From NCBI GenBank assembly GCA_000218745.1, contig GL947595.1:343795-407794 (forward strand): a stretch of 64,000 bases of DNA, read 5' to 3'. The notes beneath the pieces were generated by a model that saw only the letters and a program-made list of their open reading frames with translations, did no database searches and was not told the DNA's origin. This DNA comes from Prochlorococcus marinus bv. HNLC2 (GTDB lineage: Bacteria > Cyanobacteriota > Cyanobacteriia > PCC-6307 > Cyanobiaceae). The position numbers and the translations under genes are program-made. Positions 37,419-47,780 of the stretch are shown here, piece after piece. Numbering within the stretch: the stretch's first letter is position 1; each line of letters opens with the position of its first letter.

Positions 37419-39581
37419 TTGTCTACATATTTACTTGAAATTGGAACGGAGGAGTTGCCAGCAAAATTTGCTGAAACTATTGTAAATCAATTTAAATCTT
37501 TAATTGAATTCGATTTAAATAAAAATTTCATAAAGTATGAAAAAGTTTTTTGTTCTACAACACCAAGAAGAATAGTCCTTATGATTTTTGGCATTATTGA
37601 TAAAGGTGAAGATAAAATTGAATTTAGGAAAGGACCAAAAGCGGAAAGTGCTTTCAATAATGGATCCCCTACTAATGCTGCAAAGGGTTTTGCTAAAAGT
37701 TTAAATATAGGCATTGAAGATCTACAAATAAAAAATACTGATAAAGGTGATTTTGTCTTTGGAGAAAAAATTGAAAAAGGCCAGTTAGCAAAGGACTTAT
37801 TATCAATTATTGTTCCAAAAGTTTTAAAGTCATTGCAAGGTCAAAGATTTATGAAATGGGGGTTTGGAAATTTTAAATTTTCAAGACCTATTAGATGGAT
37901 AGTTTCTCTTTATAATTCTGATTTACTTGATTTCTCTCTAAAAGATATAGATAATGACCTTGAAATTGGAAATATATCAAGAGGTCATAGATTATTTAAA
38001 AATAAAATATCAATTATTCATCCAGATAGTTATATAAGTCTTTTAGAGGATTCAGGAGTAATAGTCAAAAGAGATGTTAGAAAAGAATTTATATTAAATC
38101 AGATCAAAAATACTAGCAATAAATTAGCTCTTTACCCAGATTTGCCAGATCCATTAATAAATGAACTTACCGATCTTGTTGAATTCCCAAATCTAATTTT
38201 AGGTGAATTTGATAAAAGTTTTTTAAGTTTACCAGCTGAGGTTCTTTGTACAGTAATGAAGAGTCATCAAAGATATATTCCACTTTTTAAGGTGAATGAA
38301 AATATTAATAAATTACAATTGAGTTCCGAAAACATACTAAGTACAAAATTCTTATGTGTTTCAAATGGTTTGTCTGCGGCAAGTGCTTTAATTCAAAGAG
38401 GAAATGAAAATGTTCTTAGAGCAAGATTTGCTGATGCAAAATTCTTTATAGCTTCGGATAAAAAATTTTCTTGTGAGGAAAGAAATTTAAAAATAAAAAA
38501 TATTTCATTTATGAAAGGGTTAGGAAGTCTCTCTGATAGGGTTAATCGAATTGAATTTATTTCAGAACAAATTTTTAATCAAATAAAAGATAACGATATA
38601 AATCTTCCAGAAATTTTACAGGCAGCAAGATTATCAAAACATGATTTATGTTCTGAAATAGTTTATGAATTTCCTGAATTACAAGGGGTGATGGGAGGTA
38701 AGTATTTAAAGAATGAGGGATATAGTGAAAATATATCTTTAGCGGTTTCTGAGCATTATTTGCCAAGATTTAATAAAGATGACTTACCTTCAACAAAATA
38801 CGGATCTATTACATCTATCTCAGATAAATTTGAGACAATTATTAGTCTCTTTATTTCTGGGAAAAGGCCAAGTGGATCATCAGATCCTTATGCTTTAAGA
38901 AGAAATTTAAATGGGATTATTCAAATTGCATGGAATTTTAACTTTGATATAAAATTTGATGTCTTAGTATCAGAGTCTCTAGACTTTTGGAAGGAAAACA
39001 TTAATGAAACAAGCTTTAATTATGAAGATGTTTCTAATGAAATTTTAGAGTTTATTAAGCAAAGAGTTTTAAGTTATTTAGAAGAAATATCTATTAAAAA
39101 AGATATTATTAATTCAATTTATAATTCAAAACTTATACAAAAATCAAAACTATTAGAAATTTATGATTTAAAAAATAGAATTAGTACTATTAATAATATT
39201 AAATCTAATGAAAATCACATTTCAATAATAAACATAATATCTAGATATAGTAAATTAGCTGGCAAGGGAAATTTAGATACTAATATTTATTTTTCAGAAA
39301 ATATAATTAAGCCTAATCTCTTTGAAAAAATTTCTGAAAATGAGGTTCTAAATCTTATAAAAAAAATTGAAATATTAATTTCAAAAAGTAATTGGAAATA
39401 TAATGAATTAATAGATTTATTTGTCAATCATCTGGATATATTAAATGATCTTTTTGATATTAATAAAGGAGTAATGATTATGTCTGAAGATTTAAGTATT
39501 AGAGAAAATCGCTTAAATCTTATTAGTTTAATTAGAAATTATTCATTACTATTATGTGATTTCACACTTTTGAATTCTTAA
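37419..39581 (+). CDS. glyS: Glycyl-tRNA synthetase beta subunit
   Basis: This is the beta chain of the bacterial alpha2beta2 glycyl-tRNA synthetase. The 720-residue product starts 'MSTYLLEIGTEELPAKF' (TTG start), with 'RPIRWIVSLY', 'MKSHQRYIPLF', 'LSKHDLCSEIVYEFPELQGVMG', and 'SGSSDPYALRRN' of the HD-like region. The alpha subunit glyQ is not in the window. Its 3' end overlaps that of convergent chlP by 20 bp. Confidence 0.96.
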   Translation: MSTYLLEIGTEELPAKFAETIVNQFKSLIEFDLNKNFIKYEKVFCSTTPRRIVLMIFGIIDKGEDKIEFRKGPKAESAFNNGSPTNAAKGFAKSLNIGIEDLQIKNTDKGDFVFGEKIEKGQLAKDLLSIIVPKVLKSLQGQRFMKWGFGNFKFSRPIRWIVSLYNSDLLDFSLKDIDNDLEIGNISRGHRLFKNKISIIHPDSYISLLEDSGVIVKRDVRKEFILNQIKNTSNKLALYPDLPDPLINELTDLVEFPNLILGEFDKSFLSLPAEVLCTVMKSHQRYIPLFKVNENINKLQLSSENILSTKFLCVSNGLSAASALIQRGNENVLRARFADAKFFIASDKKFSCEERNLKIKNISFMKGLGSLSDRVNRIEFISEQIFNQIKDNDINLPEILQAARLSKHDLCSEIVYEFPELQGVMGGKYLKNEGYSENISLAVSEHYLPRFNKDDLPSTKYGSITSISDKFETIISLFISGKRPSGSSDPYALRRNLNGIIQIAWNFNFDIKFDVLVSESLDFWKENINETSFNYEDVSNEILEFIKQRVLSYLEEISIKKDIINSIYNSKLIQKSKLLEIYDLKNRISTINNIKSNENHISIINIISRYSKLAGKGNLDTNIYFSENIIKPNLFEKISENEVLNLIKKIEILISKSNWKYNELIDLFVNHLDILNDLFDINKGVMIMSEDLSIRENRLNLISLIRNYSLLLCDFTLLNS

Positions 39582-40902
39582 CTTTTATTCCACCTTTGAT
39601 AGCAAAATTATTTAACATTTTTTCTACTTCTTTCTCATCTCTAACAGCACTCTTGACTGGTTTGTATTTTAATGGAGCTAAAGCTTTACCCCTTAATATT
39701 GAACCAAGAGTAAGAAAAGTTATTTTTAATTGTTGTAGTGGCTTCATTGCAACAACCTTTTTATATAAATAACTATCAAAAGTTAGCCTTTGAACATCCA
39801 TATCATCGCACATTTCAACGAATGCTTCTCTAGCAGAGTCATTACGATAAAAGATGTTTTGTAAAATTTCTAAAACTTTATATGTCGTACCATATTTTTT
39901 ATCCCATTTCTTTAAATAATTTTTCAAGTCACTCTCAGATGGAATCAATTCTCCATTTTTAGATGCTGAAACAATTTCTTCAGCGCACATTCTCCCACTT
40001 TTAGCAGCAAAGTAAATTCCTTCCCCTGAACTTTTCGTGACATAGCCTGCAGCATCTCCAACTAATGCCATTCTTCCCACTACTCTTCTTGGTCTGGGAT
40101 GTTCTGGGATTGGATGTGCCTCAACTTTTATAACTTCACCATTTACAAGTCTTTTTTTTGCTCTATTTCTCACTCCTTCTTGAAGGCTTTTTATTAAAGA
40201 TTGATTTTTTTGCATAGTACCTGTCCCTACAGCGACATGATCGTATTTAGGAAATACCCAGCCATAAAAGTCTGGAGATACATCTTTACCTACATACATT
40301 TCTGCTAGGTCCTCGTAGTAGCTCATTTCCTCTTTTGGTAACTTTATCCTTTCTTGAAAAGCAACAGCTACATTATAGTCTCCAGCATCCATAGCTTTTG
40401 CTACTCTGCTATTAGCTCCATCTGCACCAACAATAAGATCAACGGTGAGCTCTTTTATTTCAGCTTTAGAATCGTTATCTGTAAAATCTGAATAGGTAAT
40501 TTTATATGGGCCTAAATTATTTTTACCTGTATCAATAGTTGTTACTAGACCATTTACAAGTGTAGCTCCTAAATCTGCAGCTCTATTCCTCATAAATGCA
40601 TCCATAACTTCTCTTCTACACATACCTATATACTCATTATCACTTTTGCCATAAACATTATCTAAACTTATATCGACTTCTCTATTGGAAGGAGAGATCA
40701 TTCTCATATTTCTCACTTTCCTGTCGATAATAGATTCTGGTAGATCAAATTCTGAAACCATACATAAAGGAATAGCACCTCCACATGGCTTTGCATTATC
40801 TAATTTTCTTTCAAAAAGCCAAGTTTTAATTCCAGCTTTAGCAAGTGTTTCAGCAGTACATGAACCACTTGGACCACCACCAATAACAGCAACTCTTAAC
40901 AT
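39562..40902 (-). CDS. chlP: Geranylgeranyl reductase ChlP
   Basis: ChlP reduces geranylgeranyl groups to phytyl for chlorophyll (and tocopherol) synthesis. The 446-residue flavoprotein begins with the dinucleotide motif 'VAVIGGGPSGSC', then 'FERKLDNAKPCGGAIP', 'VGADGANSRVAKAMD' and 'ALVGDAAGYVTKSSGEGIYFA'. The frame runs two codons further upstream to TTG, but the ATG at 40902 (MLRVAV) fits the family. It is convergent with glyS and overlaps it by 20 bp. Confidence 0.95.
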   Translation of the reverse strand: MLRVAVIGGGPSGSCTAETLAKAGIKTWLFERKLDNAKPCGGAIPLCMVSEFDLPESIIDRKVRNMRMISPSNREVDISLDNVYGKSDNEYIGMCRREVMDAFMRNRAADLGATLVNGLVTTIDTGKNNLGPYKITYSDFTDNDSKAEIKELTVDLIVGADGANSRVAKAMDAGDYNVAVAFQERIKLPKEEMSYYEDLAEMYVGKDVSPDFYGWVFPKYDHVAVGTGTMQKNQSLIKSLQEGVRNRAKKRLVNGEVIKVEAHPIPEHPRPRRVVGRMALVGDAAGYVTKSSGEGIYFAAKSGRMCAEEIVSASKNGELIPSESDLKNYLKKWDKKYGTTYKVLEILQNIFYRNDSAREAFVEMCDDMDVQRLTFDSYLYKKVVAMKPLQQLKITFLTLGSILRGKALAPLKYKPVKSAVRDEKEVEKMLNNFAIKGGIKVKNSKV

Positions 40903-41006
40903 AAACAAATTAATTCCCTATTAAAACTACAACGATTTTGCATAGAAAAGTGCTTTTTTTTAAAAAATAGATAATATCGAAACATGAATTTTTAGATTTT
41001 TTAAGT

Positions 41007-41723
41007 TTGTCTGACAATATGGAACCAATTAATATTGAAAATATTAAAGTTGCAGAAAGAAAATACCTTGAGAATAAAAAATATAGAATTTTAAAAATAC
41101 TGATATCGACGACCACAATATTAGGTTTTATCCTATTAATGTTCTTCTTACGAAAAAGTAATTTTAACTCCTATCAAAATGGTTTAATTGGCGATATAAA
41201 AATTAAAGATGACAAAATCTTAGGCCATTTCCCCTATCGCGAAACCTCATTTGAAAATCTTGTTGAAATAACTCCAGATATCTTAGTCCATAAAAAAATG
41301 TATAAATCACTTTTGAAAATGAGAGATGATGCAAAAAAAGAAGGCGTTTATCTTGTCTTCTTAAGTGGATTTAGGTCAATCGAGTTGCAAAAAGAAATCT
41401 TTTACTCTCTAAAGTCGATCAGAAGTCAAGTAGCTATGGAAAGAGCAAGAGTATCTGCTCCTCCAGGATATTCTGAACACAGTACCGGTTTTGCTATTGA
41501 TATTGGGGACGCACTTAATAGAGAAACTGACTTCGAGGTTGAATTTGAAACTACAAGCGCATATAAGTGGTTAGAAAGGAATGCTGCAAAGTATCATTTT
41601 AAATTATCTTTTGACAGAAAACAAAATTCTGTAGATTATGAACCCTGGCATTGGAGATATGAGGGAAATATTGAGGCTTTAAAAATTTTTGAAGCCTCCA
41701 ATAGAGAGAAATTAAAATATTAG
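41007..41723 (+). CDS. VanY-type D-alanyl-D-alanine carboxypeptidase
   Basis: This 238-residue protein has one N-terminal membrane helix (about residues 35-55, 'ILISTTTILGFILLMFF') and a periplasmic VanY domain: 'LVFLSGFRSIELQKEIF', zinc motif 'YSEHSTGFAIDIGD', and 'EPWHWRYE'. It trims D-Ala from peptidoglycan precursors or stems. Start could be the TTG at 41007 or the ATG at 41019. It is the second peptidase of the D-Ala-D-Ala type in this region, 6 kb from the VanX-like one. Confidence 0.87.
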   Translation: MSDNMEPINIENIKVAERKYLENKKYRILKILISTTTILGFILLMFFLRKSNFNSYQNGLIGDIKIKDDKILGHFPYRETSFENLVEITPDILVHKKMYKSLLKMRDDAKKEGVYLVFLSGFRSIELQKEIFYSLKSIRSQVAMERARVSAPPGYSEHSTGFAIDIGDALNRETDFEVEFETTSAYKWLERNAAKYHFKLSFDRKQNSVDYEPWHWRYEGNIEALKIFEASNREKLKY

Positions 41724-41845
41724 AAAATTATTGTAAATTATAAATTTTTAATATTTTATGATCTTTTATTTTTCAATAACTTTCATAAGCTGCGTTTTTT
41801 ACGTTAACCTTATAGGTGGTTAAAGAGATAATAAATTTCTTAAAT

Positions 41846-43648
41846 ATGGAATCTACTTTAAAAGATATTAGAAATGTTGCAATAATTGCACATGTAGATC
41901 ACGGCAAAACAACTTTAGTGGATGCTATGTTGTCACAATCTGGAGTATTCAGGGATAACGAGGTTGTGCCAACCTGTGTCATGGATTCTAATGATTTAGA
42001 GAGGGAGAGGGGTATTACAATCTTATCGAAGAACACTTCAGTTACTTATAAGAGTACAAGGATTAATATCATAGATACTCCAGGGCACGCAGATTTTGGT
42101 GGAGAGGTTGAGAGAGTCTTAGGAATGGTTGATGGATGCTTATTAATTGTAGATGCAAATGAAGGGCCCATGCCTCAAACTAGATTCGTCTTAAAAAAGG
42201 CTTTAGAAAAAGGACTTCGTCCAATAGTTTTTGTCAATAAAATAGATAGACCACGAGTCATTCCTGAGATTGCAGTAGATAAAGTCCTTGATCTTTTTTT
42301 AGAACTTGGAGCTGATGATGACCAATGTGATTTTCCTTACTTATTTGGTAGTGGCTTAAGTGGTTTTGCAAAGGATGATATGGATTCTAAAAGTGATAAT
42401 ATGATGCCTTTATTCGAATCAATTTTGAGACATGTTCCCCCTCCTGTAGGAGATAATAATAAGCCTTTGCAACTGCAAATTACTACATTAGATTATTCTG
42501 ATTTCTTAGGGAGAATTGTTATTGGTAAGTTGCATAATGGAAGAATTAAAGCTGGTCAACAGGCAAATTTAATTAAGGAGGACGGCAAAACCATAAAGGG
42601 TAAGATTAGTAAATTACTCGGATTTGAGGGATTGCAAAGGATTGAAATCAATGAGGCAAATGCCGGAGATATTGTTGCATTATCTGGTTTTGATGATGTC
42701 AATATAGGAGAAACAATAGCTTGTCCTGAAGAACCTTTACCTTTGCCGCTTATTAAAGTTGATGAGCCAACTTTACAAATGACTTTTATTGTCAATGATT
42801 CTCCTTTTGCTGGTAAAGAAGGAAAATTTGTAACGAGCAGACAACTTAAAAATAGACTTGAAAGAGAGCTACTTACTAATGTTGCATTGCGTTGTGAAGA
42901 GACAGATTCCCCAGACAGATTTGCTGTCTCAGGAAGAGGTGAACTTCATCTTGGAATACTTATAGAAACAATGAGGAGAGAGGGTTTTGAATTTCAAATT
43001 TCACAGCCTCAAGTTATATTTAGAGAAATTGATGGTAAGGAATGTGAACCGATAGAAGCACTTGTATTGGATGTGCCAGAAGCCTCAGTAGGAGCATGTA
43101 TTGAGAAATTAGGATCTAGAAAAGCTGAAATGCAAAATATGCAAAGTAGTGCAGATGGTAGAACTCAATTAGAATTTTTAGTTCCTGCAAGAGGTTTAAT
43201 AGGATTTAGAGGGGAATTTGTTAGATTAACAAGAGGAGAAGGTATTATGAGTCATTCGTTTTATGAGTATAGACCTAAGATGGGTGATTTTGAAACAAGA
43301 AGGAATGGAGTTTTGATTGCTTTTGAAGAGGGTGTCGCTACATTTTACGCTTTGAAAAATGCAGAGGATAGAGGTTCTTATTTTATTAAACCTGGAGTGA
43401 AGGTTTATAAAGGTATGATCATTGGGGAGCATAATAGACCGCAGGATTTAGAAATTAATATTTGTAAGACAAAGCAACTCACTAATATGAGATCTGCTGG
43501 TGCTGAAGAGTTAGATACTTTACAATCACCAGTTGAAATTACTTTAGAGAGAGCTTTAGAATATATTGGACCTGATGAAATGTTAGAAGTGACCCCAGAA
43601 TCTATAAGATTAAGAAAGTTAAGTAAGAGAAGGCAAGCAAAAAAATAA
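41846..43648 (+). CDS. typA: Ribosome-associated GTPase TypA/BipA
   Basis: This translational GTPase binds ribosomes and aids assembly and stress responses. The protein has the P-loop 'AHVDHGKTT' at residues 15-23, switch region '[11 protein letters not shown]', '[14 protein letters not shown]', 'NKIDRP' and a C-terminal domain with '[16 protein letters not shown]'. The frame extends upstream to a GTG at 41816, but the ATG at 41846 ([10 protein letters not shown]) matches the family. Length is 600 residues. Confidence 0.96.
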   Translation: MESTLKDIRNVAIIAHVDHGKTTLVDAMLSQSGVFRDNEVVPTCVMDSNDLERERGITILSKNTSVTYKSTRINIIDTPGHADFGGEVERVLGMVDGCLLIVDANEGPMPQTRFVLKKALEKGLRPIVFVNKIDRPRVIPEIAVDKVLDLFLELGADDDQCDFPYLFGSGLSGFAKDDMDSKSDNMMPLFESILRHVPPPVGDNNKPLQLQITTLDYSDFLGRIVIGKLHNGRIKAGQQANLIKEDGKTIKGKISKLLGFEGLQRIEINEANAGDIVALSGFDDVNIGETIACPEEPLPLPLIKVDEPTLQMTFIVNDSPFAGKEGKFVTSRQLKNRLERELLTNVALRCEETDSPDRFAVSGRGELHLGILIETMRREGFEFQISQPQVIFREIDGKECEPIEALVLDVPEASVGACIEKLGSRKAEMQNMQSSADGRTQLEFLVPARGLIGFRGEFVRLTRGEGIMSHSFYEYRPKMGDFETRRNGVLIAFEEGVATFYALKNAEDRGSYFIKPGVKVYKGMIIGEHNRPQDLEINICKTKQLTNMRSAGAEELDTLQSPVEITLERALEYIGPDEMLEVTPESIRLRKLSKRRQAKK

Positions 43649-43654
43649 TAAAAC

Positions 43655-44041
43655 ATGGATGATCTCCTTACATCAAAAAATTTTACAGATTCATTAGATG
43701 CTGCTTTGGATTTATTCAATAATAAAAAATGGTACGAAGCCCATGACGCTTTTGAGGAAATATGGAATGGTCTTTACGGAGATGAAAGGCAAATTATTCA
43801 AGGCATTTTGCAGGTTTCTGTATCTCAATTTCACTTAAGTAAAGGAAATTTAAATGGTGCTATGATTTTACTTGGTGAGGGTTTAGGAAGAATTAAAAGT
43901 AGAGTTTCTGTAGATTTAGGACTTGATCTTTTTTCTTTTTGTAAGTCTTTAGAAGTATTATTAGAAAAATTACATTCAAAAGTCCCTCTAAGCAATGATG
44001 ATGTGCCCCTCTTGAAAAAGAATAATGAAATTAGAAGTTAG
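43655..44041 (+). CDS. DUF309 domain protein (128 aa)
   Basis: The product has the DUF309 core 'ALDLFNNKKWYEAHDAFEEIW' and 'RQIIQGILQVSVSQFHLSKGN'. This is an all-helical small domain of unknown function that is widespread in cyanobacteria. The gene starts 6 bp after typA and overlaps lptB by 17 bp, so the three form one transcript. Confidence 0.83.
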   Translation: MDDLLTSKNFTDSLDAALDLFNNKKWYEAHDAFEEIWNGLYGDERQIIQGILQVSVSQFHLSKGNLNGAMILLGEGLGRIKSRVSVDLGLDLFSFCKSLEVLLEKLHSKVPLSNDDVPLLKKNNEIRS

Positions 44042-44753
44042 AAATGTTTCTTTGAAAATCAATGGAAAGATAATTGTTGAAAATGTGTCTCTTTCCATTA
44101 TGCCTGGAGAAATTGTTGGTCTTTTAGGTCCAAATGGAGCTGGAAAAACATCTACCTTTAATCTCGTAGTTGGTAATTTAAAACCAAATAAAGGAGATAT
44201 CTTAATTAATAATAAATCAATTTCAAATCTGTCTCTACCAATGCGCTCAGAATTGGGTTTAGGTTATTTACCTCAGGAACCAAGTATTTTTAGAGATTTG
44301 ACAGTTAGAGATAATATAAATCTTGCTTTACAAAATTCAAAATTAAGTAAATCTATTATTCGGACTAGAAGAGAAAACATTATAAATGAATTTAATCTTA
44401 ATAAATTTGTTGATAATTATGGATACCAGCTTTCAGGGGGGGAGAGAAGAAGGTGTGAAATTGCGAGAGCTTTATCTGTAGGTAGAAATGGACCAAAATA
44501 TTTACTTCTAGATGAACCCTTTTCAGGAATTGATCCTTTAGCAGTAAATGATCTTAAAAGCCTTATTATTAATTTAAGTAATAATGGTGTGGGAATATTA
44601 ATAACCGATCATAATGTTAGGGAAACGTTATCGATAACAAAAAAATCTTATGTTTTAACTGAAGGGAAGTTATTAGCTTATGGCTTGTCGAGCGAACTTG
44701 CCAAAAATAAAAATGTGAAAAAGTTTTATTTAGGAGACAATTTTAGTCTCTAA
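44025..44753 (+). CDS. lptB: LptB-type lipopolysaccharide export ATPase
   Basis: This cytoplasmic ATPase of the LptBFGC machine drives lipopolysaccharide transport to the outer membrane. The 242-residue protein has Walker A 'GPNGAGKTSTF', Q-loop 'YLPQEPSIFRDLTV', signature 'LSGGERRRCEIARAL', Walker B 'YLLLDEPFSGIDP' and switch 'ITDHNVRETL', all typical of LptB. It overlaps the 3' end of the DUF309 gene. Confidence 0.93.
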   Translation: MKLEVRNVSLKINGKIIVENVSLSIMPGEIVGLLGPNGAGKTSTFNLVVGNLKPNKGDILINNKSISNLSLPMRSELGLGYLPQEPSIFRDLTVRDNINLALQNSKLSKSIIRTRRENIINEFNLNKFVDNYGYQLSGGERRRCEIARALSVGRNGPKYLLLDEPFSGIDPLAVNDLKSLIINLSNNGVGILITDHNVRETLSITKKSYVLTEGKLLAYGLSSELAKNKNVKKFYLGDNFSL

Positions 44754-44869
44754 AAAATACCTACTTTAATACTTTTAATTAAACTTAATTTTTATAAAGA
44801 TTTTCTCCTTTTTTCAAAATCTAATTTATTTTTAAGCTATAAATTCTAAATTTTATTAGTAAATAGATT

Positions 44870-45796
44870 GTGTTTCAAGATGTTTATCAAAATTTATTAC
44901 TTGACCCAGTTACTTCACTAGGAATTTTAGCTTTTTATGTTTTGTTGATTTCTTTTCCACTAGCATTAATATCTTTATTTAATAAATCATTATCTTGGCT
45001 AGTTAGTTCAACAACAATTTTGGTTAATATTTTATTGGCTTTGCAGTTGGTTTGTAGGTGGATTATTTCCTCACATTTTCCTATAAGTAATCTTTTTGAA
45101 TCGCTTTGTTTCTTATCTTGGGGGTTAACTTTAGTTCAATTGCTTTTACAAAAGGAATATCAAACTTCAGTAATACCCTGTATTGGAATTCCGGCTTCAT
45201 TACTTACGCTTGGATTTGCTTGCTTTGTTTTACCTGATAATTTAAGAATAGCTTCCAATCTTGTCCCGGCATTAAGATCAAGTTGGTTGGTAATGCATGT
45301 AAGTGTTGTAATGCTTAGTTATTCTGCACTTATTTTTGGATCTTTACTTTCAACATCTGTTTTAATTGTCGATAATAAAAAACCACTGCAAATTAGAAGC
45401 AGCTCAATTGGAATCGGCGGATATAAAAATTTTAATTTAACTAATTTTAATCAATTTCCGCATGAAACTGATTTTTCTCCTTCCGAAAAGCTTGACACAC
45501 TTAGTTATCGGTCAATCCTAATCGGATTCTTCTTGTTGACTTTAGGACTTATTACAGGAGCAATCTGGGCAAATGAAGCTTGGGGAACATGGTGGAGTTG
45601 GGATCCTAAAGAAACTTGGGCCTTTATTTCTTGGATATTTTATGCTTGTTACTTACATATGAGAATAAGTAAAGGTTGGCAAGGCAGGAAACCTGCAATA
45701 TTGGCTACAACAGGTTTTTTTATAGTCTTAATTTGTTACTTAGGAGTAAATTATTTAGGTGTAGGATTGCATAGTTATGGTTGGTTTTTGGGATAG
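44870..45796 (+). CDS. ccsA: Cytochrome c biogenesis protein CcsA
   Basis: CcsA, with Ccs1/CcsB, delivers and attaches heme to c-type cytochromes on the lumenal side of thylakoids. The 308-residue protein has many membrane helices and the heme-handling WWD motif 'WGTWWSWDPKETWAF' near the C-terminus. Start is a GTG at 44870. It is 116 bp after lptB and convergent with rpe, 6 bp between stops. Confidence 0.93.
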   Translation: MFQDVYQNLLLDPVTSLGILAFYVLLISFPLALISLFNKSLSWLVSSTTILVNILLALQLVCRWIISSHFPISNLFESLCFLSWGLTLVQLLLQKEYQTSVIPCIGIPASLLTLGFACFVLPDNLRIASNLVPALRSSWLVMHVSVVMLSYSALIFGSLLSTSVLIVDNKKPLQIRSSSIGIGGYKNFNLTNFNQFPHETDFSPSEKLDTLSYRSILIGFFLLTLGLITGAIWANEAWGTWWSWDPKETWAFISWIFYACYLHMRISKGWQGRKPAILATTGFFIVLICYLGVNYLGVGLHSYGWFLG

Positions 45797-45802
45797 CAGT
45801 TT

Positions 45803-46561
45803 TTAATTAGGTTCAGGTAAAACATCACCATTTTGAGCATTTTTTGCGACTTCTCTTAATTCATCGCAACCCTCTTTAAGTGTTGGGTATGCGAACATTC
45901 CACTTCCAGCAATAAAGCAGTTTGCGCCAGCTGCAGCACACTGTGAAATTGTCCAATTCGCTTTAATTCCTCCGTCGACCTCAATATCTACATTAAGGTT
46001 ATTGTTGATAACAAATTCCCTTATCTTTCTGATTTTATTTAACATGGTAGGAATATATGCTTGTCCTCCAAACCCAGGATTTACTGTCATAACTAATACA
46101 TGATCAACCATATCCATTACGTCTTTAACCATCTCGAAGGGAGTATGGGGGTTTAAAGCTACTGAGGGAGATCCTCCTAGATCTCTAATCCTTCCCAAAA
46201 CTCTATGTAAATGTACATTGGCCTCGACATGAGCGATTACTACACCAGGTTCACCATTAGAACCTACAGATGCTTTAACATAGGAATCAAGCATTGTTTC
46301 ACAGTTATATTGACTGACCATTAATTGTGTCTCAAATGGGACATTACAATATTTTCTGCAAGCAGATATCATTTCGGGACCAAATGTGAGATTTGGTACG
46401 AAATTACCATCCATAACATCAAACTGAATTCTATCGACCCCAGCATCCTCTAGATTTTTTACACATGCTCCCATATTGGCCCAGTCTGCTGGCAAAACTG
46501 AAGGAATTATTTGAACAGGACGGATTACACCATTCGGGTTAGTTAGGTTTTTTTCGGTCAT
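45803..46561 (-). CDS. rpe: Ribulose-phosphate 3-epimerase
   Basis: Rpe interconverts ribulose 5-phosphate and xylulose 5-phosphate in the Calvin cycle and oxidative pentose phosphate pathway. The 252-residue TIM-barrel protein has 'IIPSVLPADWANMG', 'IQFDVMDGNFVPNLTFGP', 'HVEANVHLHRVL', 'MTVNPGFGGQAYIP' and 'IEVDGGI', all hallmarks. Length is slightly above bacterial average because of a short N-terminal extension. It opens a carbon-metabolism stretch. Confidence 0.97.
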   Translation of the reverse strand: MTEKNLTNPNGVIRPVQIIPSVLPADWANMGACVKNLEDAGVDRIQFDVMDGNFVPNLTFGPEMISACRKYCNVPFETQLMVSQYNCETMLDSYVKASVGSNGEPGVVIAHVEANVHLHRVLGRIRDLGGSPSVALNPHTPFEMVKDVMDMVDHVLVMTVNPGFGGQAYIPTMLNKIRKIREFVINNNLNVDIEVDGGIKANWTISQCAAAGANCFIAGSGMFAYPTLKEGCDELREVAKNAQNGDVLPEPN

Positions 46562-46750
46562 TTATTTTTAAAAATATTTAATAAAGATACTATAAATAGG
46601 CTCTAATTCCTAATTTACTTACTTGGCCTGATAAAGTAATCACTGCAAAGAGTTAAAAAAATCTTATTCCAAGGAATACTTCTTATCAAAATGCTAGTTT
46701 TGTGAGACTATATTTTTAACCTTTTAAAAATTTTTTTTTATTTTTTAATT

Positions 46751-47752
46751 GTGGATCAAACTTTAATTCAAGAAATTCTCGAAGTTGTCGAGCAAGCAGC
46801 CATTGCTTCAGCAAAACTTACTGGACTTGGTAAAAAAGATGAAGCAGACGCAGCTGCTGTAGAAGCAATGAGATTGCGGATGGGGAAAATTGATATGAAA
46901 GGTAAAATTGTTATTGGTGAGGGGGAAAGAGATGAGGCTCCCATGCTTTACATTGGTGAAGAGGTTGGCAGTGGTAATGGCCCAGGGGTAGATTTTGCTG
47001 TTGATCCCTGCGAAGGTACAAATTTATGCGCAAATAATCAAAGAGGCTCAATGGCTGTGCTAGCGGCCTCTGATAGTGGAGGCTTATTTAATGCTCCTGA
47101 TTTTTATATGAATAAATTAGCAGCTCCCCCTGCAGCTAAAGGTAAGGTTGATATAAGAAATACAGCTACTGAAAATTTAAAAATCCTTAGTGATTGTTTG
47201 AATTTATCAATAAATGAATTGACTGTTGTTGTTATGGATAGAACAAGACATGTTGAATTAATTAAAGAAATAAGAGACTGTGGCGCGAAAGTTCAACCCA
47301 TTTCAGATGGTGATGTTCAGGCCGCAATTGCATGTGGTTTCGCTGGAACAGGAACCCATTGCTTAATGGGAATAGGTGCTGCTCCTGAGGGTGTTATCTC
47401 AGCAGCAGCAATGAGAGCCTTAGGTGGACATTTTCAAGGACAACTTGTTTATGACCCAGCCATAGCTAAAACTACAGAGTGGGCTGACTATACCAAAGAG
47501 GGTAATATAGCTAGATTAAACGAGATGGGAATTACAGATATAGATAAGATTTATGAAGCGAATGAATTAGCATCTGGTGAAAATGTTGTTTTTGCAGGAA
47601 GTGGTATCACAGATGGGCTATTATTTAATGGAGTCCAATTTGAGAGGGATTGTATTAGAACAAGTAGCTTGGTAATTAGTACACTAGATAGTACCGCTCG
47701 TTTCACAAATACAATACATATAAAAAATGGTGCTAAAAGCATTTCTCTCTAA
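46751..47752 (+). CDS. glpX: Class II fructose-1,6-/sedoheptulose-1,7-bisphosphatase
   Basis: This GlpX-type phosphatase serves both fructose and sedoheptulose bisphosphate in cyanobacteria, so it is a key Calvin cycle enzyme. The 333-residue protein has '[18 protein letters not shown]', '[15 protein letters not shown]', '[19 protein letters not shown]' and '[12 protein letters not shown]'. Start is GTG at 46751 with a 190-bp upstream gap. hemA begins 28 bp after its stop and on the same strand. Confidence 0.96.
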   Translation: MDQTLIQEILEVVEQAAIASAKLTGLGKKDEADAAAVEAMRLRMGKIDMKGKIVIGEGERDEAPMLYIGEEVGSGNGPGVDFAVDPCEGTNLCANNQRGSMAVLAASDSGGLFNAPDFYMNKLAAPPAAKGKVDIRNTATENLKILSDCLNLSINELTVVVMDRTRHVELIKEIRDCGAKVQPISDGDVQAAIACGFAGTGTHCLMGIGAAPEGVISAAAMRALGGHFQGQLVYDPAIAKTTEWADYTKEGNIARLNEMGITDIDKIYEANELASGENVVFAGSGITDGLLFNGVQFERDCIRTSSLVISTLDSTARFTNTIHIKNGAKSISL

Positions 47753-47780
47753 AGTTCTTATTTCTTATTTAGATTATTTT

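Noticed and set aside
41816-41845. Upstream GTG start for typA adding ten residues
   Set aside because: The family begins near [10 protein letters not shown], and the extension has no similarity to known TypA N-termini.
46666-46677. Short inverted repeat ATTCC-AA-GGAAT before glpX
   Set aside because: Five-base arms are expected by chance in this AT-rich DNA and match no known regulator site.
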